In this document: positions 42,623-53,300 of the stretch, one piece after another | Layout of the letters: each line of letters opens with the position of its first letter | Numbering within the stretch: the stretch's first letter is position 1 | NCBI RefSeq assembly: GCF_008761635.1 | Contig: NZ_CP044344.1 | Span: forward strand, 1,364,001-1,428,000 | Reading direction: 5' to 3' | From: Nocardioides cynanchi | Lineage (GTDB): Bacteria > Actinomycetota > Actinomycetes > Propionibacteriales > Nocardioidaceae | Length of the DNA: 64,000 nt | Notes under the pieces: generated by a model | Seen by the model: only the letters and a program-made list of their open reading frames with translations | Database searches by the model: none | Told to the model about the DNA's origin: nothing | Made by a program: the position numbers and the translations under genes

Positions 42623-43534
42623 CTAGGCGGGGGCGCCGCGATGCGTCCAACCGGCGGGTACGGCGTGCAGGTCACCGGACTCCGCGATCGCGGTCAGCAA
42701 CCCGGCGGCCCGGTCCGCCACCGGGTTGTCCCCCGCCCGCGACGCGAGGTCGACCAGCGCCCACAGGTCGGCGGCCCGGGCCAGGTCGAGGGCCTCCTCC
42801 GGACTGCCTCCGCGGCGCTCGCACCACGCCCGGAGCACCGCCTCCACGTAGACCGGGTGCCGATCGAAGCGGAGCAGGTTGCCCAGGTCGGTGAACGGAT
42901 GGCCCGCGTGGGCGAACTCCCAGTCCAGCACCCCGGTGACGGTCAGCGTGGCCCGGTCGACGAGGAGGTTCTTCGGGTTGAGGTCCGAGTGGACCAGGCA
43001 GGTCCGGCCCACGGTGTCGCTCAGGTCCTGGGCCCGCTCGGCGAGCCGGGTCAGCGAGATCAGCCGGTCGGCCGGCCACGCCGGCCCGGACAGGCTCTCG
43101 GCGACGAACCCGGGCAGGTCGCCGGTCACCCCGAAGTCGCCGACAGTCAGCGACGCGTCGAGGAACCTCCCCGCCCGCAGCGTCGGCATGCCGCTCAGGT
43201 CCGCGGCGATCGTGCCCAACCGGGCCCCGAGGCTCGCCAGCCCGGCCCGGTCGAGGTCGGGCAGCACGAGGTCGCCCCGGTCCCCCGCCAGATGAGCCGT
43301 CACCAGCAGGCCTGGCTGGTCCGCGGCGGCCGAGCCACGTCGTACCTCCAGGACGTCGGGCACCGGCACCAGCCCGCGCACCAGGCGCAGCACCGAGGCG
43401 TCGATCTCGGGCGCAGCGTCGTCGCGTCGGCCCGGGGTGTAGATCCGGACCACCGTGCGCTCTCCCCCGGCCTCGGCCAGGAAGGTCTCGCCGGACCAGC
43501 CGCCCGCCAGCGGGGTCAGGCCGGGCACGTCCAT
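42623..43534 (-). CDS. Aminoglycoside phosphotransferase (APH) family kinase
   Basis: 303-residue small-molecule kinase fold. Gly-rich start GGWSGETFLAEAGGERTVVR, catalytic loop LVHSDLNPKNLLVD (His-x-Asp, Asn) and metal-binding VLDWEFAHAGHP. Lengths and motifs match the phosphotransferase family that also includes homoserine and maltose kinases; the true substrate cannot be inferred and resistance should not be assumed. CAGCGT lies six bases before the ATG. Divergent from the methyltransferase. Confidence 0.88.
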   Translation of the reverse strand: MDVPGLTPLAGGWSGETFLAEAGGERTVVRIYTPGRRDDAAPEIDASVLRLVRGLVPVPDVLEVRRGSAAADQPGLLVTAHLAGDRGDLVLPDLDRAGLASLGARLGTIAADLSGMPTLRAGRFLDASLTVGDFGVTGDLPGFVAESLSGPAWPADRLISLTRLAERAQDLSDTVGRTCLVHSDLNPKNLLVDRATLTVTGVLDWEFAHAGHPFTDLGNLLRFDRHPVYVEAVLRAWCERRGGSPEEALDLARAADLWALVDLASRAGDNPVADRAAGLLTAIAESGDLHAVPAGWTHRGAPA

Positions 43535-43569
43535 GGCTCCACGCTGTCACACCTACTAGGGTCGGTGCC

Positions 43570-44391
43570 GTGGCGGACCACCTGCCCCAGCGCGTGCGGG
43601 TCGAGCGCCGCCCCGTGGACGAGGCCGAGTCGCGTCGCGCCAACGGCCCGGACTGGGACCGGTACGCCGACGAGTACCAAGCAACGCACGGCGACTTCCT
43701 CGGCAACACCGGCTTCGTGTGGGGTCCGGAGGGACTGACCGAGGACGACGCCGGTGTCCTCGGCGCGGTGGAGGGCAAGGACGTGCTGGAGGTCGGCTCC
43801 GGCGCCGGCCAGTGCTCGCGCTGGGTCCGCCTTCGGGGCGGCCGGTCGGTAGGGCTCGACCTGTCCCTGCGCCAGCTCCAGCACTCGCGCCGGCTGGACG
43901 AGGAGTCGGGGGTGGCGGTGCCGTCGGTGCTCGGGACGGCGACCCGGCTCCCGTTCGGGCCGGGCACCTTCGACGTGGTGTTCTGCAGCTTCGGCGCGCT
44001 CCAGTTCGTCGCCGACATCGACGACGCCGTGGCCGAGGTCGCGCGGGTGCTCCGGCCAGGTGGCCGGTTCGCCTTCTCGGTCACGCACCCGACCCGGTGG
44101 AGCTTCCCCGACGACCCGTCGGCCGCCGGCCTGACCGCGGCCACGTCGTACTGGGACCGCACGCCGTACGTCGAGGTCGACGACGAGAGCGGCCGGGTGG
44201 CCTACGTCGAGCACCACCGCACACTGGGCGACTGGGTCGGTCTGCTGGCCGGGCACGACTTCCGACTGGTCGCCCTGGTCGAGCCGGAGTGGCCCGAGGG
44301 GCACGAGCGTGTCTGGGGAGGCTGGTCGCAGACCCGCGGACGGCTCATCCCCGGGACGGCGATCTTCGCCGCCGACCTGCCGCCGGGCTGA
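43570..44391 (+). CDS. SAM-dependent class I methyltransferase
   Basis: 273 residues. An N-terminal segment ending WDRYADEYQATHGDFLG is followed by motif I VLEVGSGAGQCSRWV, SVGLDLSLRQL, motif II-like FDVVFCSFGALQFV and motif III VLRPGGRFAFSV. It resembles actinobacterial methyltransferases of small metabolites. GTG start with TAGGGT at 43557-43562, seven bases upstream (leaderless). Substrate unknown. Confidence 0.88.
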   Translation: MADHLPQRVRVERRPVDEAESRRANGPDWDRYADEYQATHGDFLGNTGFVWGPEGLTEDDAGVLGAVEGKDVLEVGSGAGQCSRWVRLRGGRSVGLDLSLRQLQHSRRLDEESGVAVPSVLGTATRLPFGPGTFDVVFCSFGALQFVADIDDAVAEVARVLRPGGRFAFSVTHPTRWSFPDDPSAAGLTAATSYWDRTPYVEVDDESGRVAYVEHHRTLGDWVGLLAGHDFRLVALVEPEWPEGHERVWGGWSQTRGRLIPGTAIFAADLPPG

Positions 44392-44397
44392 GCCGGG

Positions 44398-45330
44398 TCA
44401 GGACCTCGAGAGCTCGACCGGCTGGTCGGCCGAGCCGTCCGAGCCCGCGCCCCGCCGCCGGCGTAGCAGCAGGCCACCGACGACCAGGCAGATCAGCCCG
44501 ACGACGAGACCGACCAGCGGCAGCGTGGTCTCGATCAGCTTCAGCTGCGCGGCGCCGTCCTTGGCGGTCTTGACGTTGTCGGCGATCGTCTGCGGCGTGT
44601 ACTCGGCGCTCAGGTCCAGGGCGACGCCGCCACCGTCCTTCAGGGTCCGGACGTCGTGCAGCTTCTGGTCGATGATCTTCCCGGTGCGCTGGTCGATCGT
44701 GTAGGTCTCGTCGAGGTTGTAGAAGCCCTTGATGCCGTGCCCCAGGTCGATCGGGGCGTGGGAGATCACCTGGTGGTACTGCCGGCAGTTGACGCCCTGC
44801 ACGGTGACGTTGCCGACGTACGTCGCGGGGAACGCCTTCTTGGTGACGTCGTCCCAGACCGGGTAGGTGATCGGCTTGTTGTTGAACGGCCACTTGTTGG
44901 TCAGACCCTGCACGGGCTGGGCGTTGGTGACCGACGGGTCCTCGACGGCCAGCGCGGTCACCCGGTCGGCGGCCCAGTTGGACTGGGTGTTGCTGATCAG
45001 CCGCGGGTCCTGCTTGGAGTACCGGAGGCAGTCCGGCGGGTTGTCGGTGTCGATGTTCACGCAGGTGCTGGTCACGAACACGACCACGTCGCCGTGGCTC
45101 TTGTTCGGGTCGATCTGGGTGATGTTGGTGATCTTCACCGGGAGGTTGGTCTCGACCTTGCCGGTGGCCGCGTCGAGCTTGTCGGCGGTCCCGGTGAGGT
45201 AGGTGCGCTGGTAGGAGTTCAAGGGGGTGCGCTCGGCCTCGCCGGGAGCCCAGAACTTGGCGACCCCCGCCGTGGTCAGCAAGAACGCGCCGAGGAACAG
45301 GAGCAGCCAGGCAGGCCAGACCTTCTTCAT
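44398..45330 (-). CDS. DUF3068 (PorA-like) membrane protein
   Basis: 310 residues from ATG 45330, with GGGAGGGA upstream; the longer frame would add seven residues. Membrane segments lie at the N-terminus (WLLLFLGAFLLTTAGVAKFW) and the C-terminus (LVGLVVGLICLVVGGLLL), enclosing a large extracytoplasmic domain (PNKSHGDVVVFVTSTCVNID, GFYNLDETYTIDQRTGKI). DUF3068 proteins are usually beside actinobacterial envelope-glycan genes, as here, and some are annotated porin PorA family. Role in glycan assembly or export is inferred from context. Confidence 0.87.
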   Translation of the reverse strand: MKKVWPAWLLLFLGAFLLTTAGVAKFWAPGEAERTPLNSYQRTYLTGTADKLDAATGKVETNLPVKITNITQIDPNKSHGDVVVFVTSTCVNIDTDNPPDCLRYSKQDPRLISNTQSNWAADRVTALAVEDPSVTNAQPVQGLTNKWPFNNKPITYPVWDDVTKKAFPATYVGNVTVQGVNCRQYHQVISHAPIDLGHGIKGFYNLDETYTIDQRTGKIIDQKLHDVRTLKDGGGVALDLSAEYTPQTIADNVKTAKDGAAQLKLIETTLPLVGLVVGLICLVVGGLLLRRRRGAGSDGSADQPVELSRS

Positions 45331-45514
45331 GACGCATTCCCTCCCAGACACGACGCCAGTGGACGGACCCTAGCAGTTACCGACCAGTCAAGTTAGGGGC
45401 CTGAAGACCCTCGCGCGCCGCCTTGTCCGACCGGTCCGCGGCGCTGTCCGGACGGCTCCTGGTGGCCTCCGCCGGAGCCCGGAACGCCCCTTGCCCTGTG
45501 GCATACTCCCGCGA

Positions 45515-47332
45515 GTGTCGGCTCGCGTGATGTCCCACCCGGAGCTGCGGCACCGGACCGGCTCCGACGTACGACGCCTCGGTCTGCTCGTGATCGCGCT
45601 CGCGCTGGCCTTCCGGATCTGGTCGCTGGCCGGGTCGTGGTTCTTCTTCGACGACCTGGCCTTCCTGTCGACCGGCACCAACGACCCCCTCACCTGGCAC
45701 TTCGTCGGGCGCAACTACGCGGGCCACCTGATGCCCGCAGGGTGGCTGGTGATCAAGGCCCTGGCCACCTGGGCGCCGTACCGGTGGGGCGTGTGGGCCG
45801 GTGTGCTGGTGGTGCTCCAGGCCGTCGCCTCGCTCGGCATGCTGAGGCTGCTGCGCAGCATGTTCGGCGAGACCCGGCTGGTGCTGGTGCTGCTGGCCGG
45901 CTACTGCTTCTACGTCTTCACCCTGCCGGCAGGTCTCTGGTTCGCCGCCGGGATCAACCAGCTGCCCCTGCAGGTCGCCCTGGTCTTCGGGCTGCACGCC
46001 CACCTGGACTACCTCCGCACCCGCCGCTGGCAGTCACTCGCGGTGACCCTCGCCTGGACCGTGCTCGGGCTGGCGTTCTACGAGAAGGCCGCGATCCTCT
46101 TCGGGTTCTACGCGATCCTGGCGCTCGGCTGGTTCGCGCGGGGCAAGCTCACCGAACGGGTGACGATGCTGTGGCGCGACTACCGCGTCGGTGTGCTGGC
46201 CCACGGGGCCGTGGCCCTGCCCTACGTCGCGATCTACCTGAAGTTCGGGCTGCACGGCACGCAGCCGGCCAGCACCCTGCTCAGCTCGGTCGGCTACCGC
46301 CTGGTCGCGGTCGCCTTCAGCACGGGGGTCATCGGCGGGCCGTTCGAGTGGCGCTCGATGTCGGCCAACTCCCTGGCCGCGCCCAGCGACCTGATCAGCC
46401 TGGGCTCCTGGGTGGCGGTCGGCTCGCTGGTCTACTACGCCCACAGCACCCGGACGGCCAGCCGGCGCGCGTGGAGCCTGATCGCGTTCAGCCTCGCGGC
46501 CAACGTCTATCTGCTCTCTTCGGCACGAGCCGACCTGGTCGGCCCGGACATCGGGCTCGAGTACCGCTACCAGACCGAGTCCGCGGCGATCTTCGTGATC
46601 GCCCTCGGCCTGGCGTTCCTGCCGCTGGTCGGCGCCCCGGAGGTCAACCGGTTGCGCGAGGGCGTCCCACGACCGCACGAGCGGCCGGTGGTGATCCGCA
46701 CCGTCACGCTGATCGTGGTCGCGTTCTCGCTGGTCTCGAGCCTGGCCTACGTGCGCAACTGGCAGGACCACAACCCCACCAAGCCCTACTTCGACCACCT
46801 GGCGAGCAGCATCTCCGCCACCCCTGACAAGCCACTGCCACTGGTCGACCTGTCCCTCCCGCAGAACCTGCTCTGGGCCTTCGGCTACCCGGAGAACACC
46901 GACAGTCACATCTTCCGGGCCCTCGACTACCCCGTCACCTACCCGGACACCTCGGTCGACCGGCTCTACGCGATCAAGGACGACGGCGAGCTGACGCAGG
47001 CGATCGTGCTGCCCGCACGGTCGATGGTGGGTGGCTCCGGCTGCGGTTACGTCCTGCACCGCGCCCCGACCGACATCCCGCTGGACGGGCCGGTGGTCGG
47101 GGGCGGCTGGTGGATCCGGATGGAGTACGGCGCGCCGCGCGCGTTCGCGGTCCGGATCGGGATGGGCACCAACACCACACGGATGAAGCTGCCCGCCGGT
47201 GCCCACACGGCGTACTTCAAGGCCGACGGCAGCTACGACACGGTGCACCTGGCCAACGACGCCGCCGGCCGGAGCGCCTGCATCACCCACCTGGTCCTCG
47301 GCAACGCCGTTGCCCAGCTGCCCACCCCGTGA
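45515..47332 (+). CDS. GT-C-like multi-TM membrane protein, first of tandem pair
   Basis: 605 residues from GTG 45515 (CATACT seven bases upstream; an ATG five codons later is possible). About eleven membrane segments in the N-terminal two thirds. The first extracytoplasmic loop has FFFDDLAFL, the acidic pair that GT-C glycosyltransferases use for metal or donor-phosphate binding, followed by GHLMPAGW. A C-terminal beta-rich extracytoplasmic domain follows. Paralogous to the next gene with the same layout. Ends in a GTGA overlap (47329-47332). Likely uses a polyprenyl-phosphate sugar (inference). Confidence 0.75.
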   Translation: MSARVMSHPELRHRTGSDVRRLGLLVIALALAFRIWSLAGSWFFFDDLAFLSTGTNDPLTWHFVGRNYAGHLMPAGWLVIKALATWAPYRWGVWAGVLVVLQAVASLGMLRLLRSMFGETRLVLVLLAGYCFYVFTLPAGLWFAAGINQLPLQVALVFGLHAHLDYLRTRRWQSLAVTLAWTVLGLAFYEKAAILFGFYAILALGWFARGKLTERVTMLWRDYRVGVLAHGAVALPYVAIYLKFGLHGTQPASTLLSSVGYRLVAVAFSTGVIGGPFEWRSMSANSLAAPSDLISLGSWVAVGSLVYYAHSTRTASRRAWSLIAFSLAANVYLLSSARADLVGPDIGLEYRYQTESAAIFVIALGLAFLPLVGAPEVNRLREGVPRPHERPVVIRTVTLIVVAFSLVSSLAYVRNWQDHNPTKPYFDHLASSISATPDKPLPLVDLSLPQNLLWAFGYPENTDSHIFRALDYPVTYPDTSVDRLYAIKDDGELTQAIVLPARSMVGGSGCGYVLHRAPTDIPLDGPVVGGGWWIRMEYGAPRAFAVRIGMGTNTTRMKLPAGAHTAYFKADGSYDTVHLANDAAGRSACITHLVLGNAVAQLPTP

Positions 47333-49161
47333 CCGCCACCCTGCGCCACTGGTGGTTCGGCGACGACCGCGACAACCGGTGGGTCGTGCCGCTCGCGGTC
47401 GGGCTCGTCGTCGCGGAGCTGGCCTTCCGCGCCTGGGCGTCGTTCGGCTCCTGGTGGAACGGCGACGACTTCATCATGATCGCCCGGGTGTTCGGCCCGG
47501 GCGGCACCACCGTCCCGGGTCTCCTTGCCGGCTTCGCCGGTCACGTGATGCCGGGGGGCTTCTACCTGACCTGGCTGCTGACGAAGATGTCGCCGTACGA
47601 CTACGCGTTGCCGGCTGCGTCGCTGCTGGCGATGCAGGCGCTGGCGGACGTCGGTCTGCTTCGCCTGCTGATGCTCGGCTTCGGGCGGCGGTGGGGCATC
47701 CTCCCCCCGCTGATCGCCTACCTGGCGACGTCGTACACGGTGGGCAGCGCGGTGTGGTGGGCCACCGGGGTCCAGGCCTTGCCGGTGCAGATCGCCTTCT
47801 TCTGGGCGATGAGCTCCCAGGTCACCTATCTGCGGACCCGGCGTCCGCTCGCGGCACTGGCGGCCCTGGCGTGGGTGGGGTTCGCGCTGCTGTTCTACGA
47901 GAAGGCGATCCTGGTGATCGGCGCGCTGGCGATCGTCACCGTCGCGTACTTCACCCAGGGCACGGCCCGCCAGCGGCTGCGCCAGGTCTGGACCAGGTAC
48001 CGCGTCTCGGTGCTCGCCAGTCTCGTGCTCGGTGTCGGCTACCTGGCGGTCTACGTCCACTACGGGCTCAACTTCGCACCTGCGACTGCCACCCACGTCC
48101 CGATCGGGCCGACCGCCGACGTGATGGTGCTCCGCGGCTGGGGGCCGGTCGCGCTCGGCGGGCCGCTGCGCTGGCGGCACGATCCCACCGAGCCGATCTC
48201 CTACGCCAACCCGCCGAGCATCGTGGTGCTGCTGGCCTGGGTCTGCCTGGTCCTGCTGATCCGTGAGATCGCCCGGTCGCGGTCGTGCTCGCTGCGGGCC
48301 CTCTGCCTGCCGGGTTTCTTCCTGGTCAGCGACCTCCTGCTGGTCACCGCCGGCCGGGCGGCGGTCTTCGGTCCTGCGATCGGCTTCGAGTATCGCTACA
48401 TCACCGAGCTCTCCGCCGTCACCGCCACCGCTCTCGCCTTCGCCACGATGCCCGTGCGAGGGGCGGTCGAGGAGGTGCAAGTCGTGCGACCGAGCGCCCT
48501 GCTGGACCGTAGGCGGACGGTCGCCATCGCCTGCGCTGCGGTCGCGGCGCTCGGCACGTTCTCCGCGTCGACCTTCGTCCACAACTGGCACCGGGACATG
48601 GTCAACCGCGCTTACATGACCCACCTGGTCCACGACGCGCGGACCGCGCCCGCCGGGACGCAGGTCGTCGACGCGGCGGTGGCGCCGGAGGTGGTGTTCG
48701 GCTTCGCCCATCCGAACAACCTGCTGAGCCGGCTGCTGGCCCCGGTCGACCGCCACCTGCGCTACGTCACCGCGGCCACCGACCAGCTCGCCTACCCCTC
48801 GACCGACGGGCACCTGCGGCAGATCTCCGTGCTGCCCACGCGACATGTGGTCTCGGGGTCGACCTCGGGATGTGCCAACCGGCTCCGGCACGGCGTGCGG
48901 ACCCTCCGCCTCGACGCACCGTTCGCCCTCGCCGGCGGCTGGGTCCGGGTCAGCTACCTCGCCACCGCCGACAGCTCGATCACCGTCAGCGCCGGCGGGG
49001 TCAGCCACCGGACCAGCATCACCAGCGGACTCCACGTGCTGTACTTCTCCGCGGGCGACCAGCCTTTCGACTCGATCACCCTGGGAGATCTGATCGGCGA
49101 GGCGCAGCTGTGCACGGACAACGTGATCGTCGGCCAGCCCGCGTTGACAGGAGGCTCGTGA
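47329..49161 (+). CDS. GT-C-like multi-TM membrane protein, second of tandem pair
   Basis: 610 residues from GTG 47329, coupled by GTGA to the upstream gene. It has the same topology: SFGSWWNGDDFIMIARV with the acidic pair in the first loop, GHVMPGGFYLTWLL, a series of membrane helices including FALLFYEKAILVIGALA, and a soluble C-terminal domain ending in TLGDLIGEAQLCTDN. Clearly a duplicate of 45515-47332 that has diverged. Ends in a second GTGA overlap with the acyltransferase. Probably adds sugars to the same glycan or in series (inference). Confidence 0.75.
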   Translation: MTATLRHWWFGDDRDNRWVVPLAVGLVVAELAFRAWASFGSWWNGDDFIMIARVFGPGGTTVPGLLAGFAGHVMPGGFYLTWLLTKMSPYDYALPAASLLAMQALADVGLLRLLMLGFGRRWGILPPLIAYLATSYTVGSAVWWATGVQALPVQIAFFWAMSSQVTYLRTRRPLAALAALAWVGFALLFYEKAILVIGALAIVTVAYFTQGTARQRLRQVWTRYRVSVLASLVLGVGYLAVYVHYGLNFAPATATHVPIGPTADVMVLRGWGPVALGGPLRWRHDPTEPISYANPPSIVVLLAWVCLVLLIREIARSRSCSLRALCLPGFFLVSDLLLVTAGRAAVFGPAIGFEYRYITELSAVTATALAFATMPVRGAVEEVQVVRPSALLDRRRTVAIACAAVAALGTFSASTFVHNWHRDMVNRAYMTHLVHDARTAPAGTQVVDAAVAPEVVFGFAHPNNLLSRLLAPVDRHLRYVTAATDQLAYPSTDGHLRQISVLPTRHVVSGSTSGCANRLRHGVRTLRLDAPFALAGGWVRVSYLATADSSITVSAGGVSHRTSITSGLHVLYFSAGDQPFDSITLGDLIGEAQLCTDNVIVGQPALTGGS

Positions 49162-50399
49162 GCACCACCGACCGGACCTTCCCGACCCTGAACGCCGTGC
49201 GCGGCATCGGGGCGCTCATGGTGGTGACCACCCACTCCGCCTTCAACACCGGGCAGATCCTGCGCGGCTGGACCGGCGGGCCGCTGGCCCGGCTGGACTT
49301 CGGGGTGCCGCTGTTCTTCGTGCTCTCCGGCTTCCTCCTGTCGCGACCGTTCTTCCTGGCGATCGGCCGCGGCGAGCGGCACCCGTCGTACCGCCACTAC
49401 CTGTGGAAGCGGGCGCTGCGGATCCTGCCGCTCTACTGGGTGGTGGTCGTCGTCGCGATGGTCTTCGACCCCGCGAACCACGGTCTCGGCTGGGAGGTGT
49501 GGGTCCGCCAGCTGACGCTGACCCAGCTGTACTTCCCCACCCTCCTGCCGGAGTCCCTGACCCAGATGTGGAGCCTGTGCACCGAGGTCCTGTTCTACCT
49601 CGTGATGCCGCTGACGGCGTACCTCCTGACGGCGTCGCGCCGGCGGCGCGGGCTGCACCTGCCCACCGTCTGGGTGCGCGGCCTGGTGCTGACCGCGCTG
49701 GCGCTGGCCTGGCAGGTGTGGTTCGCCCACATCCCCGGCAGCCAGGGCCACTACCTCCAGTGGCTGCCCGGCTGGATGCCCCAGTTCCTGGTCGGGATGC
49801 TGTTCGCGGCGGTCAGCGCCGACCTGGCCCTGCACCCGCGCACGCGCCGCCCGCACGTGCTGGACCGGATGGGCACCGACCTGACCGGGTGCTGGATCCT
49901 GGCGGCGGCCCTGTTCGCGATCGCGTGCACCCCGGTCGCCGGCCCGCGCACCCTGGCCATGCCGCTGGGCTGGGAGTCGGGCACCAAGGACCTGCTCTAC
50001 ACCCTCGCCGCGGCCTTCTTCGTGCTGCCGCTGATGTTCGGCCCGGAGCTCGCCGGGCGGGTGCGCCCCTACCTCGCGGGCCCGGTCCCGACCTGGCTCG
50101 GAGACATCTCGTACGGCGTGTACGCCATCCATCTCTTCGTGATGGGCGTGCTGTTCCGGGTGCTCGGCATCGTGCCGTTCACCGGGCACTTCTTCACGAT
50201 CCTGGTGCTCGACACCGCGATCACGCTGGTGGTGGCGACGCTCTCCTGGCGCTACTTCGAGAGCCCGATCCTGCGGCTGAAGAACCTGCGCTGGATGATG
50301 CGGATCGAGCCGGACGCCACCAGGGCCGACCTGGAGTTCCAGGCGCGGGCGCAGGAGCACTCCCCCGCGCACGAGCCGGCCGGACCAGCGCCACGCTGA
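49158..50399 (+). CDS. Acyltransferase family 3 membrane protein
   Basis: 413 residues, GTG at 49158 in a GTGA overlap. About ten membrane segments. Typical of family 3 acyltransferases (OafA-like): LNAVRGIGALMVVTTHSAF near the N-terminus with the conserved R and H, FGVPLFFVLSGFLLSRPF, and ISYGVYAIHLFVMGV near the end. These enzymes O-acylate carbohydrates. Being coupled to the two GT-C-like proteins, it may decorate the glycan they make. Its last 179 bases overlap the convergent AftD-like gene. Confidence 0.88.
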   Translation: MSTTDRTFPTLNAVRGIGALMVVTTHSAFNTGQILRGWTGGPLARLDFGVPLFFVLSGFLLSRPFFLAIGRGERHPSYRHYLWKRALRILPLYWVVVVVAMVFDPANHGLGWEVWVRQLTLTQLYFPTLLPESLTQMWSLCTEVLFYLVMPLTAYLLTASRRRRGLHLPTVWVRGLVLTALALAWQVWFAHIPGSQGHYLQWLPGWMPQFLVGMLFAAVSADLALHPRTRRPHVLDRMGTDLTGCWILAAALFAIACTPVAGPRTLAMPLGWESGTKDLLYTLAAAFFVLPLMFGPELAGRVRPYLAGPVPTWLGDISYGVYAIHLFVMGVLFRVLGIVPFTGHFFTILVLDTAITLVVATLSWRYFESPILRLKNLRWMMRIEPDATRADLEFQARAQEHSPAHEPAGPAPR

Positions 50400-53300
50400 C
50401 CGCCGCCACCGCGACCATCGCCCAGACCTGGGCCCACGACAGCGCCCAGGACTGGCTCTTCACCGGGCCCCAGGTGAGCCCGAGCACCGCGACCAGCAGG
50501 GCGAGCCCGGCGGCGTAGCCCCAGCCGTCGAACGAGCGGAACCGCCACGCCACGACTGCACCGGCCGCCAGGACGGCCAGCCCGACCCAGCCGGTGAAGA
50601 ACCCGGCGGCCGCCACCACGAGCACGGCATCGAGCCACCGACCCGGCGCCGCCCCGAGCGGCGGCAGGTCGCGGACCGTGCCGCGGGCGGTCGCCCGCAG
50701 CCGGAGCGGGGTCGCCGCGACCGCGCAGCCCAGGGCGAGCACGGCACCGAGGATCAGGAGCCCGTCGAAGAGCCGGGTCGGCGTGAACCTCAGGTCGACC
50801 CGGGCCGCGGGGCCGGCCGGCACCACCCAGCCCTGCTGCCAGCCGTCGACGCGTTGGGCGGCCAGCACGTGGCCGTCGAGGGTGGCCTGCCAGCCGGGGT
50901 TGACGTTCTGCGTCAGCGACAGGACCGAGGTGGCGGTGCGGGCCGGCAGGTCGACCGAGGTCGGCAGACCTCCGGCGTCGCGGTGCACCGTCGCCGGTCG
51001 GTCGGTGCCGAGAGCGGCACCGGGTCGCTCCAGGGTGACCGAGTCGACCCGCAGCGCGCCGGTGGGCGGAGCGAGCACGGTGGCCGCGCCGTCCAGCACG
51101 ACGTACGGCGTGACTCCCGGCAGGGCACACACGTGGAGGGGCACCTGCGCTCCCCGCAGCAGGCTGCGCACGTTGGCGATGGCGCTCGTGTCGAAGATCG
51201 AGCCCCCGATCGCGAGCTTCGGCCCCTGCCCGCAGGGCACGTCGAGGGGCCGGAAGACGTCGTGGGTCAGGCCCCGCCCGTTGATCCGGAGCTCGGAGAT
51301 GCCCGGCCCCAGCTCGGAGAAGCGCTGTCCGTCGGGGGTGAACGCCGGGTAGGTCGACTCCACCCGGAGACTGAGGTCGCGCACCCGCCAGTGCGGGAGG
51401 GGAGCCCTCCCCTGGGTGTCGAGGTCGACCACCTGCTGCCGGTGGCCGGACCGGACCAGGAGGCGCTGCGGGAGCGACGCGGCGGCTCCCGGCTGCAGGT
51501 CGAGGGCCAGCTGGGACAGCCGGGTGCGGTGCGGCAGCCGGAGCCGGATCAGCGGGTGCGAGGAGGTCGCCACCCAGGTCGTCGAGGGGTCGCCGTCGGC
51601 CAGGGCGCCGCTCCCCTGGGCCGGGTCCCCCTCGCCCTGGTGCGGCACCACCACCCGGACGCCCGTGTGCCGGAGCAGCGTCGACCAGACCGCGTCGGTG
51701 CGCCGGAGCGAGGCGGTGGCCGCGACCGTGAAGCGGGAGGGGTCGGGCACGCTCAGCCGGCGGGCCAGCATGTCGCCGTCCTCACCGGGCTCGCGCAGGG
51801 CCGGGTCGCACGGAAAGGCGCTCTGCACCTCGACGCACGGGAACCGGTCCGGGTCGCGGGAGAGGGAGACGACGTCGACCGGCGCGTCGGACAGGGGCGC
51901 CGGGAGGTCGAGGTAGCGCTGCGGCCGGAGGCCGTCGATGTGCACCTCGCTGAGCCCGACCGACCCGGTCAGCAGGGGCCCGGCGTAGACCGGGGAGATC
52001 CGCAGCGTCGAGGTGCTCGGCAGTCCCACCGGGTACGACGCGTCGCGGCCGGGGCGAGGGGCGGGCACCGTCCGCGACTGTCCCCCACCGGAGATCACCA
52101 GGGACGTCAGCGGCACGGAGCCCACGGCCACGCTCACGCCGACCCGGGAGACCGTGCGGGCGTGGGTGAAGTCGGCCTGCCACCACTGCTGCTTGGGGTC
52201 GGCGTCGCGGGCCGAGAGCCAGGCGGTGTCCGGGTCGCCGTCGAAGACCGCTCCGGGGTGGGCCCCGATCACCAGCGGCGGCACGGCGTCGGCGTAGGCC
52301 TGGGAGGTGCTGGCCTCGACACCGGACACGCCACCACTCCAGGACACGGTGGTGTCCCAGCGGGCGTCGTCGGACACCAGCCGATGAGACTGCTCCTTGC
52401 CGCTGAGCCGGAAGGGCTCGCCGGCCGTGAGCGTGCTCGACTCGTTCCAGCGCACCGCAGGGAAGTTCATCTCGCGCCGCTTGAGGTCGTCGGTGAGCAC
52501 CTGCCCGGTGATCGGGGCGGTCGGACCGGACGCGTCGGCGGCCAGCAGCGGCGGGACCGGTGCCACGTCTGCCAGACCGCTGTCCAGCGGCGAGGACGGG
52601 TCGCCGAGGAGCACCTCCCCGACGCTCGACAGCGCGGCCGGTTGCGGGTCGCGGACCTGGTAGACGTCGATCGACCGGGCCAGGTCGGAGATGCCGCTGT
52701 TCTGCACGATCCGGGTCCGGTCGGCGTTGTCGACGTAGCCGTAGGCGCTCGCCGACACCAGCGGCCCGAACGACTTGACCAGGGTCAGCCCCGGCGTCGC
52801 GGACAGCACCGCCTTGACGTAGGTCGGGTCGGGCGCGCCGGTCAGGATCCGGTCCAGGTCGTTGCGCACGACCAAGGCCCCGACCCCGTTGGCCGCGAGG
52901 TACGACGCCAGCCGGGGCTGCGGCTGCCCCGACTCCACGGCCCGGGTCACCGCGTCCAGGAAGACCACGTTGCCCGGCTGGGCCAGCGGCACCACGTTGC
53001 GCACGGCCCAGGGGCTGGTGGCCAGGCCCTGGAGGATGTCGTCGTGGGAGTTGCCCCAGGTGTAGACACCGAACGGCGCCGCCGGCAGCTCCAGCGCGAC
53101 CGAGCCGTCGTCGTGGCCGGCCAGCCAGGTCGCGGCCGACGTCCAGTACGAGGGGACGGTCCGCACCCCGTCGCTGGCTGGGATCACGCCGTACAGCCAG
53201 GGCGTGAGCAGGGCGAAGACCGCCGCACCGACCGCCGCCCGGAAGACCCGCAGGGTGAGCACCGAGCCGAGCCTGTGGATCAGCTTCGGCAGCTCGGTCA

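Noticed and set aside
42623..43534. Aminoglycoside resistance gene
   Set aside because: APH fold is shared by many metabolic kinases; nothing in sequence or context points to antibiotics.
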